From positions 1 through 64,000 of the forward strand of contig NZ_JACMYG010000006.1 in the NCBI RefSeq assembly GCF_014236655.1: a DNA stretch of 64,000 nucleotides, written 5' to 3'. Under the pieces are notes generated by a model. That model worked only from the letters and a program-made list of their open reading frames with translations. It did not search any database and was not told the origin of the DNA. The stretch is from Pseudomonas kielensis. GTDB lineage: Bacteria; Pseudomonadota; Gammaproteobacteria; Pseudomonadales; Pseudomonadaceae. Shown here piece after piece: positions 8,182 to 17,496 of the stretch. A program made the translations under genes and the position numbers. The stretch's first letter is position 1, and each line of letters starts with the position of its first letter.

Positions 8182-9210
8182 TCAGGGGGAGGGCGTACGG
8201 TTGAGGCGGGCCCTCCGCAAGGCCTCCCGGTTTGCTAGATGCCGTGGGTGATGCAGCACATCTTCTCGCGGCATTGCATTCAATCGCTGACGGGATTCCT
8301 CCAGGTTTCTGACTTCAGCTGAGGCGAGTGACAGCCTGCCACTGCTAATACTTGATGCGGGGTTAGTACTGGATGCTCGGGTCCAGTCAGAACCTATGCT
8401 GGAAAGAGAGCTTTCACTATTTTTGAAGTAGTCTCGTCGCGGATGTGCTTCTCCTCCTTGTAAATGATTCTGCTCTCTTCTTGGATTGTAGCCAGACGGG
8501 CCAGCGTACTGTTGTACTGATGAGTGCATATTCGATGAGCTGGGGTTTTGCGCCGGTCGGGTCATAGCAGTTGTCGAGCCAACAAAGTGTTTATCGGTAC
8601 CCCACCGTGCTGAAGTGTTTATTTCTCCTCCTGGATACAAACCTTCCGACCTATGCACGGGTGCGCCCACCGCAACAGCGGTGCCGATAGTGGCAAGTGC
8701 CTTGCCTTCACCCGCTCTTTCCGGCCGCAGTCCACCCAGACTCCGTTCCGCCATGCCTTGTGTGAGTGTGGGGGTATGCGGCCCCGTTCGCTCTGGGCCG
8801 CCGAAGAAGAAGTTGAAAGTATTGATCGCAGCCTTCCTCCATGAAAAATGCCCTGTGGGATCCACTCGATTCACCGGATCCCCCACGCAGTACATATAGG
8901 CATTCAACCCACCCCGACCAAACGGGCTCCAACTGTCCGGACTGTGGAAACGCATCAGTGTTGGGTTATACGGGCGATAGCCGTTACCCAGGATGTACAC
9001 GTCGATGCGCCTTTCGCGCAATTGGCCGTTGAAACCCAATGCCGTGGCGACGGGCTCTTGTGCGGACTGCTCGCCGTACGTGGTGTAGGCGATGCGCGTG
9101 TGCTTGCCATCTGCGATTTCAGCGATGATCGACTGGTTGCGGTCTGTTGCCAGCAACACAGTGCGTTGTCGAGTGGTATGACGCGGATGATCAGCGCTGG
9201 AAGAAGTCAT
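8182..9210 (-). CDS. Mini-Rhs protein with RHS-associated core motif (copy 2)
   Basis: This 342-residue paralogue of the neighbouring mini-Rhs protein lies 166 bp upstream of it in the same orientation. Residues 14-122 are the RHS core (GFNGQLRERR, YRPYNPTLMRFHSPDSW, DPVNRVDPTGHF). From about residue 123 a separate C-terminal region begins; it is Ser/Asn/Arg-rich, low in hydrophobic residues and without recognisable catalytic motifs. No YD repeats precede the core, and there is no adjacent VgrG or obvious immunity gene. The ATG at 9210 has AGAGG upstream. The function of such orphan Rhs proteins is not established; a polymorphic-toxin remnant or a small effector are both possible. Confidence 0.75.
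   Translation of the reverse strand: MTSSSADHPRHTTRQRTVLLATDRNQSIIAEIADGKHTRIAYTTYGEQSAQEPVATALGFNGQLRERRIDVYILGNGYRPYNPTLMRFHSPDSWSPFGRGGLNAYMYCVGDPVNRVDPTGHFSWRKAAINTFNFFFGGPERTGPHTPTLTQGMAERSLGGLRPERAGEGKALATIGTAVAVGAPVHRSEGLYPGGEINTSARWGTDKHFVGSTTAMTRPAQNPSSSNMHSSVQQYAGPSGYNPRREQNHLQGGEAHPRRDYFKNSESSLSSIGSDWTRASSTNPASSISSGRLSLASAEVRNLEESRQRLNAMPREDVLHHPRHLANREALRRARLNRTPSP
8867..8959 (-). repeat. 93-bp identical segment shared by the two mini-Rhs genes, copy B
   Basis: This is the second copy of the segment at 7673-7765, with no mismatch found by eye. Confidence 0.9.
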
Positions 9211-9303
9211 GAGCGGGCCTCTGCAAGGATAAGGTCGAAGTCGGTATTGGTCAGATGTTCTACACGGCTGCTGTGAAGTTTGGAACTAGCAGAACTGCCA
9301 GTA

Positions 9304-9322
9304 TGAAATGAGAATGATTGTT
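9304..9322 (+). promoter_or_regulatory. Putative Fur box upstream of the TonB-domain gene
   Basis: TGAAATGAGAATGATTGTT matches 12 of 19 positions of the Fur consensus, including the central ATGA-AAT-ATT core. It lies 64 bp before the start of the TonB-domain gene, which would suit iron control of an energy-transducer-like protein. Confidence 0.45.
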
Positions 9323-9385
9323 CTTTGTCGATGCGATGCGCGACAATCTTCGCCCCCTGTTTCGGCGCCTTTAAAAGGACTTTCC

Positions 9386-10036
9386 ATGCGTCTACTCCTG
9401 CTCGGTGCAGCCCTGCTGTGCTCGTTCAACGCGGTGGCGGCATACCCTCCATCCAAAGACACGGCCTATATGCCCAAACCCGCGTATCCGGCGGAACTGG
9501 TCGATGTGGTGGGGGATGCGCGCATCAGTCTGAACATTCATAACGATGGCTCCGTCACCGACGTAAAAGTCCTCAGCGCCACCCATGAAGCGTTTGGCGT
9601 GGCGGCGCAAGCGGCGGCCGAGCACTGGCGGTTCGAGCCCTGGAAGGTCACGGCGGACGCGCCGGCAGTGGTCGACGCGCAGAACACCATGATCTTCTCG
9701 CCCGCGGCTGCCAAGAATCCGTTCCTCGACGCCCAGAGCGTCGTGCACAACATGCTGTTCCAGCCGTGCAGCGCGCTGAACGAGGAGTTGGCGCTGTTCC
9801 GCAAGCGCTATCCCAAGCAGCCGTTGAGCAGCGCCCCGACGTTCGCCAAGACCAGTGCCGCGCTGCTGTTGCCGGTGTTCGCCAGCCAGCCCGATTCGCA
9901 AAAGGGCATGACGCTCAATCACCAGTTGATCGATGCATTGCCGGATATCGCCCGGCGCTGCCAAGAGCAGCCGGCAAGGATGTACAGCAGTGTGCTGCCC
10001 AAAGATCTGCAAAAGGCCTTCGGCATACCCGGGTAG
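9386..10036 (+). CDS. TonB C-terminal-domain periplasmic protein
   Basis: The protein has 216 residues with a cleavable signal peptide (residues 1-19, ending FNAVAA). Residues 20-105 resemble the TonB C-terminal domain: KPAYPAELVDVVGDARISLNI, a DGSVTDVKVLSA strand and HWRFEPWK. Unlike classical TonB it lacks an N-terminal membrane anchor and a Pro-rich spacer, so it is not a complete energy transducer. The remaining ~110 residues are not recognised. The start at 9386 has AAAAGGAC at a good distance. A Fur-like site lies upstream. Confidence 0.75.
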   Translation: MRLLLLGAALLCSFNAVAAYPPSKDTAYMPKPAYPAELVDVVGDARISLNIHNDGSVTDVKVLSATHEAFGVAAQAAAEHWRFEPWKVTADAPAVVDAQNTMIFSPAAAKNPFLDAQSVVHNMLFQPCSALNEELALFRKRYPKQPLSSAPTFAKTSAALLLPVFASQPDSQKGMTLNHQLIDALPDIARRCQEQPARMYSSVLPKDLQKAFGIPG

Positions 10037-10091
10037 TAAAGGCTGCTAGCATTGCGTCTGACTCAATTCTGATCAGCCATGAGTGCTCAGC

Positions 10092-11021
10092 ATGCAGCTA
10101 CCGGACATGAACCTGTTGGTCGCCCTCGATGCCCTGCTCGACGAAGGCAGCGTGGTGGGCGCCGCGCGGCGGATGAACCTGAGCCCGGCGGCCATGAGCC
10201 GGACCCTGACCCGGGTCCGCGAAGCGCTCGGCGACCCGATCCTGGTGCGTGCCGGACGTGGTCTGGTGCCGACCCCCAAGGCCCTGGAGTTGCGGGCCCA
10301 GGTGCGGGACCTGGTCGAGCAGGCAGCGCTGCTGTTCCGCTCGGCCGATGAGGTGGACCTTGGCACCTTGCGCCGGCGGTTCAGCGTGCGCGCCAACGAC
10401 TTTTTCGTCGGGGTCTATGGCGGTCGCCTGATCGATACCCTGAACCGCCAGGCACCCCACTGCGAGTTGCGGTTTGTGCCGGAGGGCGACGGCGACGACG
10501 AAGCGCTGCGCGAAGGGCGGATCGACCTGATGATCAGCAATACCCGCCCGCGCACCCCGGAAGTGAAGGTGCAGAACCTGTTCACCACGCACTTTGTCGG
10601 GCTGGTGCGTGAAGGTCATCCGCTGCTGGAGGGTGAGATCACTGCCGAGCGCTACGCCAGTTTTTCCCACATCAGCATGTCCCGGCGAGGGATTGCCCGC
10701 GGGCCGATCGATACCGCGCTCAACGCCCTGGGGTTGGAGCGACGGGTGGCGTTGATTGCGCCGAGCTTCCACGCGGCAATGTTTGTGCTGCCCGATTCCG
10801 ACCTGATTCTGCCGGTGCCCAAGGAAGCCTTGCTCAGCATCTCGCGCCTGGGCTTGCGCCTGCGCTCGTTTACCCTGCCGATCGCGCTGCCGACCCTGAT
10901 GCTGACTCAGGCCTGGCACCCGCGCTACGACAAAGACCCGGCCCATCGCTGGTTGCGCGAGACGGTGAGGGCCAGTTGTGCCGACACCTGGCGGGCGTCC
11001 CAGCCCCCATCGGATACCTGA
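10092..11021 (+). CDS. LysR-family transcriptional regulator
   Basis: The protein has 309 residues. The N-terminal winged helix-turn-helix is clear (residues 4-65: NLLVALDALLDEGSVVGAA, then RMNLSPAAMSRTLTRVREAL). A periplasmic-binding-like effector domain follows (about 90-300). It lies 105 bp upstream of, and on the same strand as, an EmrAB-type efflux operon, which it probably controls in response to an aromatic or similar toxic compound. ATG 10092 is chosen; a GTG at 10083 would add three residues. The ligand is unknown. Confidence 0.88.
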   Translation: MQLPDMNLLVALDALLDEGSVVGAARRMNLSPAAMSRTLTRVREALGDPILVRAGRGLVPTPKALELRAQVRDLVEQAALLFRSADEVDLGTLRRRFSVRANDFFVGVYGGRLIDTLNRQAPHCELRFVPEGDGDDEALREGRIDLMISNTRPRTPEVKVQNLFTTHFVGLVREGHPLLEGEITAERYASFSHISMSRRGIARGPIDTALNALGLERRVALIAPSFHAAMFVLPDSDLILPVPKEALLSISRLGLRLRSFTLPIALPTLMLTQAWHPRYDKDPAHRWLRETVRASCADTWRASQPPSDT

Positions 11022-11126
11022 TTGTTGCGTCTGACGCACTTATAAGCTGTCGATAAGTCAGTTTTCGTCAGCTGTCGGTGTTTCTAAACTGCTCCGGTGT
11101 TTCTGTTATCCGGAGCTGTTCCTGCC

Positions 11127-12665
11127 ATGACTTCCCTCGCTGTCCCTGCCCCGCTCGAGGCGGCCAGCACCCCCAAGGTCGCGGCGCCGCCGACGTTCGG
11201 GCCACGCATCATCATCGGCCTGGTCGGCGTGTTGCTGGCCGTGCTGGTCTCGGGCCTGAATGAAATGGTGACCAAGGTCGCCCTGGCCGATATCCGGGGC
11301 GCCATGGCGATCGGTTACGACGAGGGCACCTGGCTCGTCGCCTGTTACGCCGCGACCTCCGTGGCGGCGATGGCATTCGCCCCCTGGTGCTCGGTGACTT
11401 TCTCGCTGCGCCGCTTCACCTTGTGTGCCATTGGCCTGTTCACCCTGTTGGGGTTGCTGACCCCCTTCGCGCCCACTTATGAAAGCCTGCTGGTGCTGCG
11501 CACCGTGCAAGGCCTGGCCGGTGGTGCCCTGCCGCCGATGTTGATGACCGTCGCCCTGCGGTTCCTGCCGGCCAACGTCAAACTCTACGGCCTGGCCGGT
11601 TACGCCCTGACGGCCACCTTCGGCCCTGGCCTGGGCACGCCGCTGGCGGGCCTGTGGACCGAGTATGTGAGCTGGCACTGGACCTTCTGGCAGATCATCG
11701 TGCCGAGCCTGCTGGCAATGGCGGCGGTGGCCTACGGTCTGCCACAGGACCCGCTGCGCCTGGAGCGCTTCAAGCAGTTCAACTGGCGTGGCCTGCTGTT
11801 GGGTTTTCCGGCGATCTGCATGCTGGTGATCGGCATCCTGCAGGGCAATCGCCTGGACTGGTTCGAGTCGAGCCTGATCTGTTGGCTGCTGGGCGGCGGC
11901 CTGCTGTTGCTGGTGCTGTTCCTGTGCAACGAATGGTCGCAGCCGGTGCCGTTTTTCAAGTTGCAGATGCTCGGTATCCGCAACCTTAGCTTCGCCTTGA
12001 TGACCCTGGCCGGGGTGCTGGTGGTGTTGCTGGCGGTGATCATCATTCCTTCCAGCTACCTGGCGCAGGTGCAGGGTTATCGGCCGATCCAGACCGCGCC
12101 GATCATGCTGCTGATGGCCGCCCCGCAGCTCATCGCGCTGCCCTTGGTCGCTGCCCTGTGCAACCTGCGCTGGGTCGATTGCCGCTGGGTGCTGGGGATC
12201 GGCCTGAGCATGCTGGCGCTGTCGTGCATCGGCGGCTCGCACCTGACCTCGGTATGGATTCGCGACGACTTCTACGTGCTGCAACTGCTGCAGATTTTCG
12301 GCCAGCCGATGTCGGTGCTGCCGTTGCTGATGCTCTCCACCGGCAGCATCAGTCCGCTGGAAGGGCCGTACGCCTCGGCCTGGTTCAACACGGTCAAGGG
12401 CCTCTCGGCGGTGCTCGCCACCGGCTTGCTGGAAACCCTGACCACGGTGCGCCTGCATTTCCACTCGACGATGCTGGTCGACAGCCTCGGCAACTCGCCG
12501 CTGGTCAGTGGCGATAGCGCAGACCTTGCGCGACGTCTGCACCAGCAGGCCGTGGTGCTGACCTCCTCGGACTTGTACCTGTGCATGGCCGGGATCGCGC
12601 TGGCGCTGATCCTGCTGATTTTCTGGCTGCCGACGCGGATGTATCCGCCGCGCGCGCCGACTTGA
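11127..12665 (+). CDS. MFS multidrug transporter, EmrB/DHA2-like
   Basis: This inner-membrane drug:proton antiporter has 512 residues and about 14 hydrophobic segments. Residues 80-200 contain the usual MFS landmarks (GYDEGTWLVACYAATSVAAM and VLRTVQGLAGGALPPM). The long periplasmic-side segment before the last helix is typical of the EmrB branch. The start at 11127 has CGGAG upstream. With the next two genes (25-bp gap, then a 4-bp overlap) it makes a tripartite pump spanning the envelope. The substrate is not deducible. Confidence 0.9.
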   Translation: MTSLAVPAPLEAASTPKVAAPPTFGPRIIIGLVGVLLAVLVSGLNEMVTKVALADIRGAMAIGYDEGTWLVACYAATSVAAMAFAPWCSVTFSLRRFTLCAIGLFTLLGLLTPFAPTYESLLVLRTVQGLAGGALPPMLMTVALRFLPANVKLYGLAGYALTATFGPGLGTPLAGLWTEYVSWHWTFWQIIVPSLLAMAAVAYGLPQDPLRLERFKQFNWRGLLLGFPAICMLVIGILQGNRLDWFESSLICWLLGGGLLLLVLFLCNEWSQPVPFFKLQMLGIRNLSFALMTLAGVLVVLLAVIIIPSSYLAQVQGYRPIQTAPIMLLMAAPQLIALPLVAALCNLRWVDCRWVLGIGLSMLALSCIGGSHLTSVWIRDDFYVLQLLQIFGQPMSVLPLLMLSTGSISPLEGPYASAWFNTVKGLSAVLATGLLETLTTVRLHFHSTMLVDSLGNSPLVSGDSADLARRLHQQAVVLTSSDLYLCMAGIALALILLIFWLPTRMYPPRAPT

Positions 12666-12690
12666 ATGCTGACTGAAACAGAAGGTTTTT

Positions 12691-13761
12691 ATGACGATCT
12701 CTAGCAAGCAAAAACTCACCGGTGCCACCGCTGCCGTGTTGGCGGTGGGCGTACTGGTCTACCTGCTGGCCCCCGAAGTATTCGGCAAGAAGCCGCAGCA
12801 GAGCACCAACGACGCGTTTGTCAGTGCCGACTTCACCCTGGTGGCGCCGCGCGTGGCCGGATTCATCAAGGAGGTGCTGGTCGAGGACAACCAGCGGGTC
12901 CAGGCCGGGCAATTGCTCGCGTTGATCGATGACCGCGACTTTCGCGCCGCCGCGCAAGCCGCCGATGCCGATACGCTGGTGGCCAGGGCGCAACTGCAAA
13001 ACGCCCGGGCGACCCTCGAACGCCAGGCGTCGGTGATCGCCCAGGCCCAGGCCACGGTGGTGGCCGCCAAGGCGGAGCAGGCCTTCGCCGAGCATGAACT
13101 GAACCGCTACAACCACCTGGCGGGTGTCGGCGCCGGCACGGTGCAGAACGCCCAGCAGGCGCGCACTCGGATCGACCAGGCCGGCGCCCGTTTGGCCAAT
13201 GCCACGGCGGTGCTGGCGGCGGAACGCAAGCAGGTGGAGATCCTCACGGCCCAGCGCGACGCCGCCGAAGGCGGGCTCAAGCGGGCGCAGGCGGCCCAGG
13301 AAATGGCCAGCTTCCAGCTCTCCTATACGCGCATCGTCGCCCCCGTGGACGGCATGGTCGGCGAGCGTGCGGTGCGGGTTGGCGCCTACGTCACCCCGGG
13401 CAGCAAGATCCTCGCCGTGGTGCCGTTGGCGCAGGCCTATGTGCTGGGCAACTTCCAGGAAACCCAACTGACCGATGTGCAACCGGGGCAGGACGTGGTG
13501 GTGCGCGTCGACAGCCTGGGCGGCGAAGCCTTGACCGGCCGGGTCCAGAGCATTGCCCCGGCCACCGGGGTGACCTTTGCCGCCGTCAAGCCGGACAACG
13601 CCACCGGCAACTTCACCAAGGTGGTGCAGCGCATTCCGGTGAAAATCATCCTCGACCCGGGCCAGCCCCTGGCCCAGCGGTTGCGTGTCGGCATGTCGGT
13701 GGAAGCCAGCATTGACACCACCCACTCACAGAGCAGCGTGCGCGAGGTGACGCAGCGATGA
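12691..13761 (+). CDS. HlyD/EmrA-family periplasmic adaptor
   Basis: The protein has 356 residues. An N-terminal membrane anchor (residues 8-28) is followed by a first lipoyl half (VAPRVAGFIKEVLVEDNQ), a coiled-coil hairpin (about 85-215) and a second lipoyl half (RIVAPVDGMVGERAVRVG). This is the order seen in EmrA. It bridges the MFS protein and the outer-membrane factor; its stop overlaps the next start (ATGA). Confidence 0.92.
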   Translation: MTISSKQKLTGATAAVLAVGVLVYLLAPEVFGKKPQQSTNDAFVSADFTLVAPRVAGFIKEVLVEDNQRVQAGQLLALIDDRDFRAAAQAADADTLVARAQLQNARATLERQASVIAQAQATVVAAKAEQAFAEHELNRYNHLAGVGAGTVQNAQQARTRIDQAGARLANATAVLAAERKQVEILTAQRDAAEGGLKRAQAAQEMASFQLSYTRIVAPVDGMVGERAVRVGAYVTPGSKILAVVPLAQAYVLGNFQETQLTDVQPGQDVVVRVDSLGGEALTGRVQSIAPATGVTFAAVKPDNATGNFTKVVQRIPVKIILDPGQPLAQRLRVGMSVEASIDTTHSQSSVREVTQR

Positions 13762-15233
13762 GCCGTGGCACTCCCCACAGACACCTGTTGCTCGCCCTGG
13801 GCCTGCTGGCATTGAGCGCTTGTACCCTGGGCCCGGACTTTGTCCGGCCGAAGGCCCCCCAGGTCGAGCAGTGGTCGAAAGCGCAAAAGGCGGCGGCCAG
13901 CGAGGCCGTCAGCACGCAAATGGATGAGCGCTGGTGGGAGGTGTTTGCGGACCCGCAACTGTCCGCCCTCAGCCGCCGCGCGTTGACCGACAACCTCGAC
14001 CTGCAACTGGCCAGCAGTCGCCTGCAACAAAGCCTGGCGGTACGGCAGGTGGTCACGGCCGAGCAGTACCCCAGCACCGCTGCCACGGGTAGTTATGCCC
14101 GTAAACGCAACAGCGGCGAAGGACTGAGCGATCCGTCCGGGCGCAACGGTAATTCAGCGTTCAGTTTGTGGGAGGCGGGGTTCTCCGCCTCCTGGGAGCT
14201 GGACTTCTGGGGCCGCGTGCGGCGGCAGACCGAAGCCGCCGACGCCACCCTGGAAGTGGCGCAAAACGATCGCCGTGGCGTGCTGCTCTCGGTGCTGGCG
14301 CAAACCGCCCAGGACTACATCCAGTTGCGTGGCGTGCAGAGCACCCGCGCGGTCACCGAGCAAAACCTTGAGGTGGCCCGGCATAGCTTGAAGTTGTCGC
14401 AACTGCGCCTGGCCGACGGCGTGGCCACCGACCTGGACGTCGCCGAAGCGGCCGCCCAGGTGGCCGCGATCGAGGCGCGCCTGCCGGCGTTGCAGCAGCG
14501 CCAGGCGCAACTGATCAACGCCTTGAGCCTGTTGCTGGGCGAGCGGCCGCAGGCGCTGCAGGCCGAGTTGGCGCAGGACGGCCCGGTGCCGCAGACGCCG
14601 CGTCAGGTGGCGATCGGCTTGCCGTCGCAACTGGCCGAGCGGCGCCCCGACATCCGCCAGGCCGAGGCCCGCCTGCACGCCGCCACGGCCAGCATCGGCG
14701 TGGCCAAGGGCGATTTTTACCCACGCATCACCCTGTCCGGCAACTTCGGCTCCCAGGCCATGCAATTGAGTGATTTTGGCTCCTGGGGCTCACGCCAGTT
14801 CGGCATCGGGCCGCAGTTCAGCGTGCCGCTGTTCGATGGCGGTCGCCTGCGCGGCATGCTTGAGTTGCGCGAGGCACAACAACAGGAAGCGGCGCTGGCC
14901 TACCAGCAAACCGTGCTGCGCGCCTGGCATGAAATCGACGATCAGCTGACCCGCTACAACGCCAGCCAACTGCGCCGCGACAGCCTCGCCGAAGCGGTAC
15001 GGCAGAACCAGATCGCCCTGCGCACCGCCCAACAGCAGTACGTCGAAGGGGTGGTGGACTTCGTCAACGTCCTGACCGTGCAAGGCGAGTTGCTGGCGAC
15101 CCAGGAACAACTGGTGGACAGCGCCACCAGCGTGTCACTGGCCATGGTCGGCCTGTACAAGGCGCTGGGCGGTGGTTGGCAGTCGGTGTATCCGCTGGCG
15201 CAGGTCGAGGCTGCCGCACAGGGGCGTGGTTGA
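13758..15233 (+). CDS. Outer-membrane efflux lipoprotein, NodT family
   Basis: This 491-residue outer-membrane factor has a lipoprotein signal; the lipobox LLALSAC puts the lipidated Cys at residue 22. The two outer-membrane-efflux repeats are visible (SWELDFWGRVRRQTEAADAT in the first, RRPDIRQAEARLHAATASIG in the second). It completes the EmrAB-type tripartite pump of this operon. It is a separate paralogue of the NodT-type protein at 21393. Confidence 0.92.
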   Translation: MSRGTPHRHLLLALGLLALSACTLGPDFVRPKAPQVEQWSKAQKAAASEAVSTQMDERWWEVFADPQLSALSRRALTDNLDLQLASSRLQQSLAVRQVVTAEQYPSTAATGSYARKRNSGEGLSDPSGRNGNSAFSLWEAGFSASWELDFWGRVRRQTEAADATLEVAQNDRRGVLLSVLAQTAQDYIQLRGVQSTRAVTEQNLEVARHSLKLSQLRLADGVATDLDVAEAAAQVAAIEARLPALQQRQAQLINALSLLLGERPQALQAELAQDGPVPQTPRQVAIGLPSQLAERRPDIRQAEARLHAATASIGVAKGDFYPRITLSGNFGSQAMQLSDFGSWGSRQFGIGPQFSVPLFDGGRLRGMLELREAQQQEAALAYQQTVLRAWHEIDDQLTRYNASQLRRDSLAEAVRQNQIALRTAQQQYVEGVVDFVNVLTVQGELLATQEQLVDSATSVSLAMVGLYKALGGGWQSVYPLAQVEAAAQGRG

Positions 15234-15250
15234 GTGCACGCGGGTTGCCC

Positions 15251-16015
15251 TCAGCCTCTTGAAGACAAATCCGCCATGCCCTTGAGCAACTCGATCGGCA
15301 GCGGGAAAACAATGGTCGAACTCTTGTCCCCGGCAATCGAACTCAGGGTCTGCATGTAGCGCAACTGCATGGCACCCGGCTGGCGGCCGAGCATTTCGGC
15401 GGCCTGCATGAGTTTTTCCGAGGCCTGCAGTTCGCCTTCGGCGTGGATCACCTTGGCCCGGCGCTCCCGCTCGGCTTCGGCCTGCTTGGCGATGGCGCGG
15501 ATCATCGATTCGTTGAGGTCGACGTGCTTGATCTCGACATTGGCCACCTTGATGCCCCAGGCATCGGTTTGCGCGTCCAGTACCTGCTGGATGTCGACGT
15601 TCAAGCGCTCGCGCTCGGCCAGCAACTCGTCCAGCTCATGCTTGCCCAGCACCGCGCGCAAGGTGGTCTGGGCCAGTTGGCTGGTGGCCATGAGGAAGTC
15701 TTCGACCTGGATGATGGCTTTCTGTGGGTCGAGCACACGAAAGTACAGGACCGCGTTGACCTTCACCGAGACGTTGTCCCGGGTGATCACATCTTGCGCG
15801 GGCACATCGAGCACCACGGTGCGCAGGTCCACGCGGACCATCTGCTGCACCACCGGAATCAGCAGGATCAGCCCCGGCCCCTTGACCTGCCAGAAGCGTC
15901 CCAGCTGGAACACTACCCCGCGTTCGTATTCACGCAGGATGCGAAAAGTCGACCCCGCCAATGCAATCAGTAGCACCAGCAGCGCGGCAAAACCCAGTTG
16001 CAGGCCCATGGTCAT
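15251..16015 (-). CDS. Slipin / stomatin-like SPFH membrane protein
   Basis: The protein has 254 residues: one N-terminal membrane segment (residues 5-24), an SPFH/band-7 domain (about 25-190, with [20 protein letters not shown] and the [20 protein letters not shown] stretch) and a charged coiled coil ([21 protein letters not shown]). Slipins pair with NfeD proteins in membrane quality control or microdomains. The upstream nfeD-like gene overlaps it by 4 bp, so the two are a translational unit. The start at 16015 has GGGAGA just upstream. Confidence 0.92.
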   Translation of the reverse strand: MTMGLQLGFAALLVLLIALAGSTFRILREYERGVVFQLGRFWQVKGPGLILLIPVVQQMVRVDLRTVVLDVPAQDVITRDNVSVKVNAVLYFRVLDPQKAIIQVEDFLMATSQLAQTTLRAVLGKHELDELLAERERLNVDIQQVLDAQTDAWGIKVANVEIKHVDLNESMIRAIAKQAEAERERRAKVIHAEGELQASEKLMQAAEMLGRQPGAMQLRYMQTLSSIAGDKSSTIVFPLPIELLKGMADLSSRG

Positions 16016-16548
16016 TCTCCCTGCGGCGCGGCGTCAGTCGCGGCCACTTCCAGCATCAGCCCCTTGCGCGCCACCACCTGTACCCTCTGCCCCGGTTGCA
16101 GCGGCGTCGTGCTGCGCACCTGCCAGCGCTCGCCCTGCAGATGGACCCAGCCGTGGTAGACGCTGCCGGGCTGCAGGGCAAGCACCTGGGTGATGCTGCC
16201 AAACAGTTCGGTATCGCCGCTGATCGTGTGCCGCGGTCGGGTTTTCAGGGCGTGGATCAGCAAGGTAAGCAATAGCAGGGCGCTGACCAGTGCCAGGCCG
16301 ACGAGCAGTGGCGTCGGCACATCGTTGTTGCCCAGCATCACCGCGCCGATGACGAACATCAGGATGCCGCCCAGGCCGATCACACCGTAATTGGGCAGCA
16401 GGGCTTCGGCCACCAGAAAGGCGATGCCGAACATCATCAGCCAGACCGCGAACGGGTTGGTCGCCAGCAGCATGACCGTGTCCGCCGCGAACACTGAAGC
16501 GCTCACACCCGACAACAGCACAACCGCACACGCGCCACCGATGTTCAC
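16012..16548 (-). CDS. Short NfeD-family membrane protein
   Basis: This 178-residue NfeD-like protein consists of a signal-like segment (residues 1-22), two or three membrane segments with the NfeD signature ([22 protein letters not shown]) and a C-terminal OB-fold with the [20 protein letters not shown] motif. The ClpP-like serine protease domain found between signal and membrane region in long NfeD proteins is absent. The GTG at 16548 is preferred because GGAGGG sits 5 bp upstream; a GTG at 16584 would add 12 residues. It is the partner of the slipin gene. Confidence 0.85.
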   Translation of the reverse strand: MNIGGACAVVLLSGVSASVFAADTVMLLATNPFAVWLMMFGIAFLVAEALLPNYGVIGLGGILMFVIGAVMLGNNDVPTPLLVGLALVSALLLLTLLIHALKTRPRHTISGDTELFGSITQVLALQPGSVYHGWVHLQGERWQVRSTTPLQPGQRVQVVARKGLMLEVAATDAAPQGE

Positions 16549-16764
16549 TTGACCCTCCGGGAGAGTCGTCCGCTCGTGAGCCACACTCAGGCCCTGTCTA
16601 CAGTCTAGTTGAGCTTGGGGTTGAACGAAATTTGATCAGTGCAGGTCGACTGTTCCAGTGGGCAGATTTTCCTTCGCCACCTGGTAGCCGACCTAGACTT
16701 TGAGGTGACAGCAGAAGGTTTAACCATGGTCCGCCAGCCTGGGCTGCGGACACCGAGGTGCATC

Positions 16765-17226
16765 ATGCGTATGGCAAGAACCGTACAGCGCAGCCTGGAA
16801 GAGGCGCGCTGTGAATTTGACGTGGTGGCTCACCCGCATTCGGCCAGCAGCCTGGAAACCGCCCGGGTCTCGGGGATTCCGGCCGAGCGCGTGGCCAAGT
16901 CAGTGATCCTCGACGACCACCATGGGCACTATCTGATGGCGGTATTGCCGGCCAGCCGCCACCTGGACCTGAGCAAAGTGCGTGGCAGCGGCGAATGGCA
17001 GGTGACCCGCGAAAGTACCCTGGCTCACCTGTTCAACGATTGTGAGCGCGGCGCCGTGCCGGCCCTGGGCGAATCCTACGGCCTGGACATGGTCATCGAC
17101 CCTTTGTTGACTCGCCAGAAAGAGATCTACGTTGAAGCCGGCAACCACAACAACCTGCTGCACATGAGCATGGAGCAGTACCTGAAAATGGTGCCCCATG
17201 CGCAAATCTGCGAACTGAGCCATTAA
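16765..17226 (+). CDS. YbaK/EbsC-type aminoacyl-tRNA deacylase domain protein
   Basis: The protein has 153 residues and matches the YbaK/prolyl-tRNA editing fold: an N-terminal helix, HPHSASSLETARVSGIPAER, then KSVILDDHHGHYLMAVLPA and the C-terminal ALGESYGLDMVIDPLL segment. Family members hydrolyse mischarged tRNAs in trans. The ATG at 16765 is preferred because GAGGTG stands just upstream; the longer reading frame from 16639 lacks a good ribosome site. It is probably co-transcribed with the following DUF2789 gene (23-bp gap). Confidence 0.85.
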   Translation: MRMARTVQRSLEEARCEFDVVAHPHSASSLETARVSGIPAERVAKSVILDDHHGHYLMAVLPASRHLDLSKVRGSGEWQVTRESTLAHLFNDCERGAVPALGESYGLDMVIDPLLTRQKEIYVEAGNHNNLLHMSMEQYLKMVPHAQICELSH

Positions 17227-17249
17227 CCCCTTTCACCAGGAGAGTCCCC

Positions 17250-17495
17250 ATGGAAGCACCGACCCACAGCCTGCCCAACCTGTTCAAGCAACTTGGCCTG
17301 GCGCATGACGCCGAGAGCATCGACAAATTCATCGCCACCCATTCCCCGCTCAAGCCCGAACTGCACCTGGCCGACGCGTTTTTCTGGAGCAAAAGCCAGG
17401 CGCAGTTCCTGCGCGAAGAAATTCGCGAGGACGCCGACTGGGCAGAAGTGGTTGACCAGTTGAATGTGCTGTTGCGCAAAGGCCGCGGGGTATAG
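17250..17495 (+). CDS. DUF2789 family small protein
   Basis: This small soluble protein has 81 residues and begins MEAPTHSLPNLFKQLGL, followed by DKFIATHSPLKPELHLADAF and ending in VVDQLNVLLR. It matches the uncharacterised DUF2789 family widespread in Pseudomonas. It is rich in helix-forming residues and has no membrane segment. The ribosome site is AGGAGAG upstream of ATG 17250. Function unknown. Confidence 0.85.
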   Translation: MEAPTHSLPNLFKQLGLAHDAESIDKFIATHSPLKPELHLADAFFWSKSQAQFLREEIREDADWAEVVDQLNVLLRKGRGV

Positions 17496-17496
17496 C

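Noticed and set aside
11106..12728. Minus-strand 540-residue frame opposite the MFS gene
   Set aside because: It is a Gln/His/Arg-rich antisense shadow; the plus-strand gene has clear membrane segments and operon context.
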